Source: Roseomonas genomospecies 6 (lineage in GTDB: Bacteria > Pseudomonadota > Alphaproteobacteria > Azospirillales > Azospirillaceae). From it: a DNA stretch of 64,000 bases. Below, in pieces: positions 55,401 to 63,139 of the stretch; the stretch's first letter is position 1; every line of letters begins with the position of its first letter. A model generated the notes under the pieces. It was given only the letters and a program-made list of their open reading frames with translations, did not search any database and was not told where the DNA came from. Location of the stretch: positions 1-64,000 of the forward strand of contig NZ_QOKW01000010.1 in the NCBI RefSeq assembly GCF_008365375.1, in the 5' to 3' direction. The position numbers and the translations under genes were made by a program.

Positions 55401-58400
55401 GGGGCGGAGCTGCGCGCCACCCAGGCGGCTCTGGCCGGAGCGCTGCAGCACGCCCGCCTGCCTTTCGCGCGGCTCTATCACGGCTTCTGGGCGGAGCACC
55501 CGCAGCACCGCGACCCGGCCCGCTACCCGCTGTTCGACATCGCGGTGACGGAGAATCCGCAAGCCGCCCCCGCCACCGGCCCGCTGCGCTTCGTCCGCCC
55601 CGATGGCGAAGGCTTGGCCTATGAGCGCACCGGCCATTCGCCGGGCCAGGACATGGTGCTGATCCACGAAGGGCTGGCCGATGGTGGGCTGCTTCTGCAA
55701 TGGCACGTCAACGCGGCGCTCTACGCCAAGGACACGGCGGAGCGCTGGTTCGAGGGGCTGACCGGCTGGGCGCGCTGGCTGGGGGCGGACTCCGCCCGCG
55801 CCGACAGGACGCCGCCCGCCCTGCTGCCGGAGGAGGAAGCCACCCTCGCGGCGTGGGAGCATGGCCCGGCGGCGGAACGCCCCGCCCTGCCCCTCCACGC
55901 GCTGTTCGAGCGGCTGATCGACCGGCCCGGCACCGGCCAGGGCGGGCGCCCGGCGGTCATCACCGCCGACCGCGTTCTGACCTACCGCGCGGTGGAGGCG
56001 GAGGCCAACGCCATCGCCCATGCCCTGCGGGAGCGCGGGGTGGAGCGCGGGACCGTGGTCGGCGTCCTGACGGGCCGCTCCCCCAACCTGCCCGCCGCGC
56101 TGCTGGGCGTGTGGAAAGCGGGGGCGGTGTATCTGCCGCTGGCCGCCGACCTGCCCGCCGACCGGCTGGCCTTCGTCGCCGGGGACGCCGGGGCAGACCT
56201 GCTGCTGGCGCTGGATGGTGCTGCGGTGCCCGACGCGCTGTCCAACCTGCCACTGTTGCGCCCGAAGGACCTGTCCGCCGATTTCCTCACCGCGCACGCC
56301 CACCGTCCGCACATCCCGACCGGGCCGGAGGACACGGCCTACATCCTCTACACCTCCGGCTCCACCGGGCGGCCCAAGGGCACGCCGGTCAGCCACGGCG
56401 CCTATGTGAACATGGTGCTGGGCGCGGGCGAGGTCTTCGGCCTGACCGCCGAGGACCGGACGCTGATGTTCGCCTCGCCCTCCTTCGACGTGTCGCTGTC
56501 GGACATCGGCGTGCCGCTGGCCGCCGGTGCGGCGCTCTGCGCCGTTCCCTACGAGGTGCTGAGCGCGCCGGCCCGCCTGATCGCCGTCCTGGCGGAGCAG
56601 GGGGTGACCGTCGCCGACCTGACCCCGACCTATCTGCGCCTGCTCGACGGGGCGGAGCTGCCGTCCCTGCGCATCCTGGTGACGGGTGGCGAGGCGCCGC
56701 TGGCGGCGGACGTGCGGGCCTATGCCGGGCGGCTGCGCTACTACAACGCCTACGGTCCGACCGAGAACACCATCACCAGCGCCATGGGCCTGCTGAGCGC
56801 GGAGGACCGGGGCTTCCTGTCCGTCGGGCGTCCGCTGCCCAACACGTCGGTCCACATCCGCGACGCGGCGGGCCAGCCGGTGCCGCCGGGGGCGGTGGGG
56901 GAGATCTGGCTCGGCGGCGCGAACCTCGCCCAGGGCTATCTGAACCGTCCGGAGCAGGAGGCGGCGGCCTTCGTCGGGACGGGCACCGGGCGGCTCTACC
57001 GCTCCGGCGACCTCGGGCGCTGGCGTGCCGGGGGCGAGTTGGAGGTGCTGGGCCGCATCGACGATCAGGTGAAGCTGAACGGCATCCGGATCGAGCTTGG
57101 CGAGATCGAACAGGCGCTGGGCGGCCATCCGGACATCGCGCAGGCGGTGGCCCTGGTGCAGGGCAAGGCCGGAACGGCGCAGAGCCTGTGGGCCTTCGTC
57201 CGCCCCGTGCCCGGCAAGCCGGTTCCGGCGGAAGACTCCTGGCGCGGCTGGCTGGCCGAACGGCTGCCCGCCGTGATGATCCCGGCGGGGGTGATCGCGG
57301 TGGAGACGGTGCCGGTCACCGCCTCCGGCAAGGTGGACCGCGCGGCGCTGCAAGGGCTGATCGCGGGCCACGCCCCGCAGGGCGCCCAGGTGCCGCCGCA
57401 GGGCCGGATCGAGGAAGCCGTCGCCCGCGTCTGGGCGGAGCGGCTGGGTCGAGGCCCGGTCTGGCGCGACGACAATTTCTTCGCGCTCGGCGGCCACAGC
57501 CTGCTCGCCATCGCCGTCGCCCACGCGCTGGAAAAGGAGCTTGGGCGCCCCGTCTCCGCCCGCGACCTGTTCACCGAGCCGACCCTGCGCGGCTTCGCCG
57601 CCCGTCTCGCCGCCGCCGCTCCCATCGAAACCTCGCCTGACGTGGAATCCGACCGCGCAACGGAAGGCCAGCGGGAGTTCTGGGTGGCCGAGCAGGCCGG
57701 GCTGGACACGCGCGGCTTCAACATCCCCCTGACCCTGGCGGTGGAGGGCGGCACCCCCGCCGACGACCGCTGGCCCGACGACCGCTGGCAAGACGCCTGG
57801 ACGGCCCTGGCCGACCGGCACGAGGCGCTGCGCACCGGCTTCCGGGAGGACGAGGACGGCACGCTCCGCCGCATCGTCCATTCCACGACCGCCGGGCTGG
57901 AGATGGACACGGCCCCCGACCGCGCCGCCGCGCTGGACCACATCCGGGCGCGCCAGACGGCGCCCTTCGCCATGGCCGTTCCGCCGCTGTGGCGGGCCGG
58001 GCTGGTCCGGGTGGCGGACGGCGACGGCGACCTGTTCTGGATGGCCCTGCACCATTCCATCGGCGACGGCCTGTCCCTCGCCCTGCTGGCCGACGATCTC
58101 GCTCTCCTCCTGCGCGGCGGGGCACCGGGAGCCCCCGTCCCCGGCTTCGGCCGCTCCGCCGCGCGGGAGGAGGCCTATCTGGCCGGCGAGGCCGCCCGCG
58201 AGGATGCGGAGCATTGGCAGCGCCTGCTCGCCGGGATCGACCCCGCCGCCTTCGAGGAATGGCCGCTCGACCTGCCCCGTCCGTCCGTGCGCAGCGCCGG
58301 AACGGCGAAGGGGAGCCACTGCCACCGCGTCCGCCTCGCCCCGCCCGTCGCGGAATCGCTGCGCGCCTTCGCCCGGAACAACGGCGCCAGCCTGCACGCC

Positions 58401-61400
58401 CTGATGATGACGCTGATGGCGCGGGAGGTGCGGCGCCGCACGGGCCGGGCGGCGTTCCTGATGGGCACCGCCGCCTCCACCCGCGAGACGGCGGAGGAGG
58501 CGGGCGTCGCCGGCTATTACGTCAACATGCTGCCGCTGCCCTTCCGCGCGGACCGCGCCGAGCCTCTGGAACAGGCCGTCAAGGCCACGCAGGCCCGTCT
58601 GGCGGAGGCGCTGCGCCATGGCCGCTACCCCTTCGCCCGAATCTACCAGGAGTTCCGCAGCAACCAGCCGCAGGCCCACCATCCGGGCCGCTACCCGCTG
58701 TTCGATCTGGCGGTGACCGAGAATCCCGTCCTCGCCGGTCCCCGAGCGGACGGGCTGCGCTTCGCCGCCGTCGAGTCCTTCGACGGCGAGGACATCCGCT
58801 ACGAGTTGCGCCACAACGCCCCCGCCCAGGACATCGTTCTGGTGCATGAGGGGCAGGCGGACGGCGGGCTGGTCCTCCAGCTCTACGCCAACGCCGCCCT
58901 CTACGAGCGGGAGACCGCCTGCGCCTGGACCACGGCGTTGGCTGGCTGGGCGCGGCTGCTGGCCGATCCGGGACGCGCGCCGGGCACGCCTCTGCCCGCC
59001 CTTCTGCCGGAGGAGGAAGCCCAGCTCGCGGCGTGGGAGAACGGCCCGGCGATGCCGCACCCCGTCCCCTGCATCCATCACCAGTTCGCCGCCCTGGCGC
59101 GGTCGCAGCCGGACCGTCCCGCCCTCGTCACCGACGATGCGGAGATCGGCTACGCCGCGCTGAACGCCCGCGCCAACGCGCTGGCTCACGCGCTGCTGGC
59201 CCACGGCGTCCGGAACGGCGAGCCGGTCGGCGTCCTGACGGAGCGCTCGCCCGCCCTGCCCGAAACGGTTCTGGCGATCTGGAAGGCCGGGGCCGCCTAT
59301 CTGCCGCTGACCCGCGACCTGCCGGCGGACCGGCTGGCCTTCATCGCCCGCGACGCCGGTATCCGCGTGGTGGTGGCGCTCGACGGGCATCCCCTGCCCG
59401 ACACGCTGGAACAGGCCGGCTACGCGCTTCTCCGCCCCGAAGCCCTGACCGACGATTTCCGCGCCGCCCATTCCCACGAGCCGGAGGCCGGGGAGCGCGG
59501 CGCGCCCGGCGATCTGGCCTACATCATCTACACCTCCGGCTCCACCGGGAAGCCGAAGGGGGTGATGCTGCATCATGGCGGCACGCTGAACCTCGGCCTG
59601 TCGATGGCGCGCATGATGGGGGTCCAGCCGGACGAGCGGACGCTCCTCAGCTCCTCCCCCTCCTTCGACGCCTGGATTTCCGACACGGTGACGACCTGGG
59701 TGACGGGCGGGGCCGTCGTTCCCATCCGGCGGGCGGAGATGGACGACACCGCTGGCCTGCGCGCCAGGATCGAACGGCTGGGGGTCACCTCCGCCACCCT
59801 GCCGCCGTCCTACCTGCGGCTGTTCGAGCAGGCGGATTTCCCGACCCTGCGAATCCTGATGACGGTGGGCGAGCCGCCCAACGCCGCCGACGCCCTGCAT
59901 TACGCGGCCCGGCTGCGCTACATCAACGGCTACGGCCCGACCGAGAACACCGCCGCCGCCAGCATCGGGATTCTGACGCCGGATTCCCCCCGCATGACTG
60001 CCGGGCGCCCCCTGCCGAACACCGCCATCCACATCCTGGACGAGGACGGGGAGCCGGTGCCTCCCGGCAGCGTCGGCCATGTCTGGCTGAGCGGCATGGG
60101 GCTGGCCATCGGCTATCTGAACCGTCCCGACCTGACCGCCGCCGCCTTCGTGGAAACCCCGCAAGGACTCCGCTACCGCACCGGCGATCTGGGCCGCTGG
60201 CTGCCCAACGGGGAACTGCTGGTGCTCGGGCGCTCCGACAGTCAGGTGAAGCTGCGCGGCCAGCGCGTGGAACTGGGGGAGATCGAACACCGGCTGGAAT
60301 CCCACCCCGGCGTCCAGCAGGCCGTCGCCCTGGTGGACACGCCGCCGGGCGGCGCGCAGACCCTGTGGGCCTTCGTCAGCCTCGCCCCGGACGCGGTGGA
60401 GCCGAGCCAAGCCGCCTGGGCCGCACATGCGGCGGCCGCTCTGCCCGCCTACATGGTGCCGGCGGCGGTGATCCGGGTACCGGCGATCCCGGTGACGGTG
60501 GCCGGCAAGGTGGACCGCAGGGCGCTTCTGCAAGCCCTGGCCGACCACACCGCCGCCGTCCCGTCCGAAGGCGCCGCCGCCTCCGGCGCCTTCACCCCGC
60601 CGCGCAACGCGGTGGAGCAGCGGGTGGCCGACCTGTGGGCCGAACAGCTCCAACGGCCCGTTCCGGGGCGGGAGGCGAGCTTCTTCGAGCTGGGCGGCGA
60701 CAGCCTGCGGGCGATCGCCGTGGTCAACCGGCTGCGCCGCGAGTTCGCCTGCAGGATCAACGATCTGTATGAAGCCCCGGTGCTGGCGGATTTCGCGCTG
60801 CGGCTGCGGCCCCAGCCGGACCATCTGCACCGCGTCATCGCCTCCGTCCGCGCCCACTGGCGGGATTATCAGGCGGATCTGCCCGCCTTCGACGCCGCCC
60901 GCGACCGGGCGCTGGCCGAGCAGCAGCGGGCCTACGAGGCGCGCAACGCCGCCTACGCCGCCTTCGACGGGGCGGAGCGGCGGGACTACGGCGACGTCCT
61001 GCTGACCGGGGCCACCGGCTATCTCGGCGCCTATCTGCTGCGTGAGCTTCTGGCCGACCCGGAGCGGCGCGTGACGGCGCTGGTCCGCGGGGGCGACGAC
61101 GGAGCCGCCCGCGCCCGGCTGGGCCGCGTGCTGGCCGGCTATTTCGGGGCGGAAGGCGGGGCGGCGCTGATCGCCGATCCGCGCCTGACCGTCCGGGCCG
61201 GCGACCTGCGCCGCGACGGGCTGGGCCTCGCCCCGACTGTCCATGGCGCACTGGCGGAGGGGGTGCGGGCGGTCTTCCACTGCGCCGCCAACGTCAACCA
61301 CTTCGGCCATTACGCGGAGTTCCACGCCGACAACGTGGAGGCGACGCGGCGGCTTCTCGACCTCGCCGCGCAGCGGCGGAGCGATCCGGCGGACTTCCAC

Positions 61401-62111
61401 CTGATCTCCACCTTGTCGGTCACCGGCAAGGCGCCGGAGGAGGGGTTCCAACTCGTCACCGAATACGACGCGGTGCCGGAACGGCTGGACGAAAACTACT
61501 ATGTCCGCAGCAAGCAGGAGGCGGAACGGCTGGTCACGGCAGCGCGCGGGGATCTGCGCAACGCCAGCATCCACCGCGTCGGCAACGTCGTCTTCGCGGC
61601 GGAAGGCGGGCCGTTGCAGTTGAACCTGCGGGACAACGCCTTCTTCCGGCAACTGGCCGCCTTCGTGCGGCTGGGGGTGGTGCCCGACGATTCGCACGTC
61701 TGGCTCTGCCATGTGGACCTCGTGGCCCGCGCCGTGGCGCTGCTGGCCGGTGCCGCCGGGCTCGCCAACGAGACGCACCATGTGGAGAACCACCGCCGCG
61801 ACACGCTGGCCGACTTCGTGACCTCCGCCCGCGGGATGGAGGGAGCGGTGCGGGCGGTCGGCTTCGAAGCCCTGCTCGACCGGCTGGAGCGCGCCATCGG
61901 GGAGCCGGAGATGGACGCCGCCCTGACCCAGACGATGGAAGGTTTCGGCCTCTACGGCGGGCGCTCCCCGCAGGCGCGCGGGCGGCGGCAGGAACTGACC
62001 TCCGAACGCACGCAACGGCTGCTGGCCCGCATGGGCTTCGGCTGGCCGCCGGTTCCGCGCGCCGGGCAGGCCGACATGCTGCGCGCCGCGGCTGAGCTTT
62101 TCTATCGATGA
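49494..62111 (+). CDS. Four-module nonribosomal peptide synthetase with terminal thioester reductase
   Basis: 4205 residues, one of the largest proteins expected here. Order: A1 (about 25-520), T1 (Ser569 in GGTSLLAI), C1 (HHAVVDG near 754), A2 (from about 1085; core YTSGTTGHPKG), T2 (Ser1619 in GGNSLLAV), C2 (HHSIGDG near 1801), A3 (from about 2133), T3 (Ser2669 in GGHSLLAI), C3 (HHSIGDG near 2853), A4 (from about 3195), T4 (Ser3737 in GGDSLRAI), then an NAD(P)H thioester reductase (LLTGATGYLGAYLL near 3836; catalytic Y4003-V-R-S-K4007). No epimerisation or thioesterase domain. It should make a tetrapeptide and release it as aldehyde or alcohol. Specificity-pocket positions read by eye: A2 DAWFLGAIL (leucine-like), A3 DVSDVGAIT (arginine-like), A4 DASTMVGAA (perhaps aromatic); A1 is aberrant (Ile at the alpha-amino Asp position). 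GGGGA precedes the ATG. Confidence 0.95.
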   Translation: MPDTTPYLPSDRLQLPGGFGPVKDWPALRLHEGFERLADRHPAAPAVVTEDGFLDFAGLDAAANALAHALLALGLGTEEPVGVLAERSGFLPQAFLGILKAGGVYVPMVADLPADRLANMARQAGMRLLIALDGLTPPDALTDALSADARTERPHAVLRPEALDAESLAGSTRRPNRAGPADGLAVILFTSGSTGQPKGVLIRHDACVNLALGHAEAQGIGPGDRVLLSTSPGFILGFRELCLPLLSGAAYVPASRALIDDPARLLDHMARLGVTIALFTPSYLRLLRGAVPAGLRMILTAGERPNPDDARHYARHIDYWNMHGATEVCGTICMHKVTPDGDGPLPSGRPFTNNAVHLLDRHGNEVPYGEVGEIHVVGRGVSRGYLNQPELTAENFVETRFGRAYRTHDLGRWTPDGDLETLGRADDVVKVSGQSVSLGEIERTLLRHPLVSRAAALQHKGRLTAIVESADPEAAQGEDWRAFLTRSLPAYMVPARVRAVPKMPISSAGKTDRRALLALAEETLAAPRGTGGTPPRGDLEQAVAAVWEEVLDVRPVMRDDDFFAIGGTSLLAIAVGQRLHALGHAVPVPAILASRTVESLARRIADRKGEDDAVPLDLTEGSATAGQEDFWVAAKLGLAAAGSHVVRVLSVRGPVPEAERWRAAWATLLERHPALRTAFHTDAEGRLRWRTAAAADLPPSARLSFDRCHAPEEARELIAGYAEAPFALSDAPLARAGLLFIESGNETLFWFVLHHAVVDGQSARTVQEDFLALLLGHALPPAPHGVALAARDELRHLRSDRAERDRAFWQARLDALPPEAFEELPLDQPRPTTPGGRSAPPLAERLDAATTTALAAMAKAQGVGLHGLLLAVLAAETRRRGGRADLILGTGVSLRPAGAEGAVGHFVNLVPVVLSGAGAPLAGQIRSAQDALTEAVGHADLPANLIQREFRQRRPDALPPARPNLFAVALTANPPRTSADPDSGLSLAPRRLPGALAHPAAGLDLAFSHEPVTAEDGEGLELALLWNPDVYAETTARSWLAGFAAWARWLAADPARLDSPLPALLPEEQALLDRWEHGEERPRPARRAHELFEEIAARQPDRPAVVTRDAVRSYGDLNRDADRIAATLIHCGVSREEPVAVLTGCSPDLPAAVLGVWKAGAAYLPLAQDLPPERMAYMVRDAGARLLITLDGQPVPPALAEAVPTLIRPEILEGSAAKPAVAGAPENLAYIIYTSGTTGHPKGVAVRHDGFINAALATGETVGLRADDRMALAATPGFDASLWELGLALLHGMALVPVPPELRDDPWALKDAYADLGVSVAFHAPSYLRVSKEKPFRGLRVLLTGGEAPNADDARHHAADLAFWNAYGPTEASILVSMGRITPESGTGGPVSAGRPLPNCRVTLRRPDGTPVPPGLSGELWLGGVGLARGYLNNPDLTGRAFVETAEGRFYRTGDLGRWTPDGQLVLCGRIDHQVKLHGQRVELAEIEQDLLAHPAAAQAVVLVDAAAQGTKALRAFVRAKDGAALPDEDAWRAFLADRLPAFMVPASVTAVDSVPLTPAGKIDRDALLRLSHAHGHAATAERQAPLDGLERRIADLWSGLLGEEVARTDNFFALGGNSLLAVTIAHRLSQELGMTVPARALFAAPTLAGFARKVAELRDTEAPQPDTAHSDLATEGEREFRVAEAAGLDTRPFIIPVIRAIEGEVPDPARWTDAWAALAARHEALRTAFAEDADGLLRRRIAPTLDVALEIAALPDRAAALAHIRTRQGEPIAMASAPLWRAGLVTLEDGGAPLFWMALHHSIGDGRSVGILLEELAALLAGHDLPPLTARYAAMAARERRYLDSPARKADEAHWREALSALPADAFDDWPLDTPRAAGATPGSHRFELRLDPATATGLKAVARRHEASLHAVVLTLLAREVRRRTGRGAFTIGTTGDIRETAGDARVVGYGVNMLPLAVRPAAEAPFGAELRATQAALAGALQHARLPFARLYHGFWAEHPQHRDPARYPLFDIAVTENPQAAPATGPLRFVRPDGEGLAYERTGHSPGQDMVLIHEGLADGGLLLQWHVNAALYAKDTAERWFEGLTGWARWLGADSARADRTPPALLPEEEATLAAWEHGPAAERPALPLHALFERLIDRPGTGQGGRPAVITADRVLTYRAVEAEANAIAHALRERGVERGTVVGVLTGRSPNLPAALLGVWKAGAVYLPLAADLPADRLAFVAGDAGADLLLALDGAAVPDALSNLPLLRPKDLSADFLTAHAHRPHIPTGPEDTAYILYTSGSTGRPKGTPVSHGAYVNMVLGAGEVFGLTAEDRTLMFASPSFDVSLSDIGVPLAAGAALCAVPYEVLSAPARLIAVLAEQGVTVADLTPTYLRLLDGAELPSLRILVTGGEAPLAADVRAYAGRLRYYNAYGPTENTITSAMGLLSAEDRGFLSVGRPLPNTSVHIRDAAGQPVPPGAVGEIWLGGANLAQGYLNRPEQEAAAFVGTGTGRLYRSGDLGRWRAGGELEVLGRIDDQVKLNGIRIELGEIEQALGGHPDIAQAVALVQGKAGTAQSLWAFVRPVPGKPVPAEDSWRGWLAERLPAVMIPAGVIAVETVPVTASGKVDRAALQGLIAGHAPQGAQVPPQGRIEEAVARVWAERLGRGPVWRDDNFFALGGHSLLAIAVAHALEKELGRPVSARDLFTEPTLRGFAARLAAAAPIETSPDVESDRATEGQREFWVAEQAGLDTRGFNIPLTLAVEGGTPADDRWPDDRWQDAWTALADRHEALRTGFREDEDGTLRRIVHSTTAGLEMDTAPDRAAALDHIRARQTAPFAMAVPPLWRAGLVRVADGDGDLFWMALHHSIGDGLSLALLADDLALLLRGGAPGAPVPGFGRSAAREEAYLAGEAAREDAEHWQRLLAGIDPAAFEEWPLDLPRPSVRSAGTAKGSHCHRVRLAPPVAESLRAFARNNGASLHALMMTLMAREVRRRTGRAAFLMGTAASTRETAEEAGVAGYYVNMLPLPFRADRAEPLEQAVKATQARLAEALRHGRYPFARIYQEFRSNQPQAHHPGRYPLFDLAVTENPVLAGPRADGLRFAAVESFDGEDIRYELRHNAPAQDIVLVHEGQADGGLVLQLYANAALYERETACAWTTALAGWARLLADPGRAPGTPLPALLPEEEAQLAAWENGPAMPHPVPCIHHQFAALARSQPDRPALVTDDAEIGYAALNARANALAHALLAHGVRNGEPVGVLTERSPALPETVLAIWKAGAAYLPLTRDLPADRLAFIARDAGIRVVVALDGHPLPDTLEQAGYALLRPEALTDDFRAAHSHEPEAGERGAPGDLAYIIYTSGSTGKPKGVMLHHGGTLNLGLSMARMMGVQPDERTLLSSSPSFDAWISDTVTTWVTGGAVVPIRRAEMDDTAGLRARIERLGVTSATLPPSYLRLFEQADFPTLRILMTVGEPPNAADALHYAARLRYINGYGPTENTAAASIGILTPDSPRMTAGRPLPNTAIHILDEDGEPVPPGSVGHVWLSGMGLAIGYLNRPDLTAAAFVETPQGLRYRTGDLGRWLPNGELLVLGRSDSQVKLRGQRVELGEIEHRLESHPGVQQAVALVDTPPGGAQTLWAFVSLAPDAVEPSQAAWAAHAAAALPAYMVPAAVIRVPAIPVTVAGKVDRRALLQALADHTAAVPSEGAAASGAFTPPRNAVEQRVADLWAEQLQRPVPGREASFFELGGDSLRAIAVVNRLRREFACRINDLYEAPVLADFALRLRPQPDHLHRVIASVRAHWRDYQADLPAFDAARDRALAEQQRAYEARNAAYAAFDGAERRDYGDVLLTGATGYLGAYLLRELLADPERRVTALVRGGDDGAARARLGRVLAGYFGAEGGAALIADPRLTVRAGDLRRDGLGLAPTVHGALAEGVRAVFHCAANVNHFGHYAEFHADNVEATRRLLDLAAQRRSDPADFHLISTLSVTGKAPEEGFQLVTEYDAVPERLDENYYVRSKQEAERLVTAARGDLRNASIHRVGNVVFAAEGGPLQLNLRDNAFFRQLAAFVRLGVVPDDSHVWLCHVDLVARAVALLAGAAGLANETHHVENHRRDTLADFVTSARGMEGAVRAVGFEALLDRLERAIGEPEMDAALTQTMEGFGLYGGRSPQARGRRQELTSERTQRLLARMGFGWPPVPRAGQADMLRAAAELFYR
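57762..57791. repeat. 15-bp tandem duplication in NRPS C3 domain
   Basis: GACGACCGCTGGCCC followed by GACGACCGCTGGCAA, giving DDRWPDDRWQ in the protein. In frame; it lengthens a loop near the start of condensation domain 3. Confidence 0.9.
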
Positions 62112-63139
62112 ACGCCTGGGGACCCTACATGCTGAACCACGTCCAAGACCTGGGCTTCCGCGCCGGTGAATTCACCGTGGAGCCGCTGTCCGACACCGAG
62201 GCGGGACGTGTCCTGGACGTTCTGGCGGCCCGCCTCGGGGCGGAGACGGACGCCGCGTCCCTCGTCCCGGACGGTCGGGAAGCCGACCTGCGCGGGGAGC
62301 TTGCGGAGGCCGCCCCCGGTCTGTCCGCCCTGGCCGCGGCGATCCGCGACCGGCTGGAGACCAGCCACAGCGGCGTGCTGATCCGCCGCGCCCATCTGGG
62401 CCACCGCGATCTCGACACCCGGCGCCGCCTGCTCTACGCACTGGCGGTCTGCATGGGCGCGCCGACCGCCACCGACCGGATCGACCGCAAGGTGGTGTGG
62501 GACATCAAGGTCCGGCCCGAGATGGTCCGCACGGGCAGCGCCTCCACCTTCTCCGAACACGCCGACGAGGCCGACTTCCACACCGACACCCAGTATTTCC
62601 CGAACCCCGAACGCTACATGCTGCTTTACTTCGCACAGGCCGCGGCCTGCGGCGGCGGGCGGTCCAGCCTGCGCGACGCGCGCTGCGTCCGCGAGGCGCT
62701 GGAGCGCAGCGAGGAGGGGCGCTGGGCGCTCGACCTGCTGTCGCGGCGGGCGCTGCCCTTCCGCATCCCGGCCACCTTCACCAGCACCGGATCGCGGGAC
62801 GCGGTCGAGATGACCTTCGCCACCGTCTTCGGCGAGCGGCCCAGCATCCGCTTCCGCACCGACACGCTGCGCCGGGGCTTGGCCGCCTGTCCGGAGCACG
62901 ACACGCCGGAGGTCCGCCGCGCGCTCGCCATCCTCCAGGCGGAGCTGGACGACCCGGCCCGGCGGCTGGAGACCTTCATGGAGTCCGACTCCCTGCTGGC
63001 GATCAACAACCACGAGGCGCTTCACGGGCGGGGCGCCTTCGCCGACCCGGAGCGCCACGCACTGCGCATCCGCATCGACGATGGCGCCCCGCAGGATGGC
63101 GCCCGGCAGGAAGGCGCGCCTCGGGATTCCGCCCGATGA
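62108..63139 (+). CDS. TauD/clavaminate-synthase-like Fe(II)/2-oxoglutarate oxygenase
   Basis: 343 residues; the ATG lies inside the NRPS stop (ATGA), indicating translational coupling. A SyrP-like member of the TauD/TfdA superfamily: facial triad His158-x-Asp160 in DFHTDTQYF, distal His306 in NNHEALHGRGAF and the 2-oxoglutarate-binding Arg in LRIRID (about 320-322). Such enzymes in NRPS clusters hydroxylate or otherwise oxidise an amino acid, free or on a carrier protein. The last 18 residues are a repeated tail (DGAPQ/DGARQ/EGAPR/DSAR) caused by a 15-bp tandem repeat and are probably not structured. Confidence 0.9.
   Translation: MNAWGPYMLNHVQDLGFRAGEFTVEPLSDTEAGRVLDVLAARLGAETDAASLVPDGREADLRGELAEAAPGLSALAAAIRDRLETSHSGVLIRRAHLGHRDLDTRRRLLYALAVCMGAPTATDRIDRKVVWDIKVRPEMVRTGSASTFSEHADEADFHTDTQYFPNPERYMLLYFAQAAACGGGRSSLRDARCVREALERSEEGRWALDLLSRRALPFRIPATFTSTGSRDAVEMTFATVFGERPSIRFRTDTLRRGLAACPEHDTPEVRRALAILQAELDDPARRLETFMESDSLLAINNHEALHGRGAFADPERHALRIRIDDGAPQDGARQEGAPRDSAR
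63080..63139. repeat. 15-bp repeat at oxygenase gene end
   Basis: Four degenerate 15-base units from 63080, the last including the stop codon. Encodes the repeated C-terminal tail of the oxygenase. Confidence 0.75.

Noticed and set aside
49305..62015. Very long open frames on the strand opposite the NRPS gene (about 1556 and 2602 residues)
   Set aside because: They follow from the strong GC bias at third positions of the NRPS gene, have no recognisable domains or ribosome sites, and run through conserved A, C and T motifs on the other strand.
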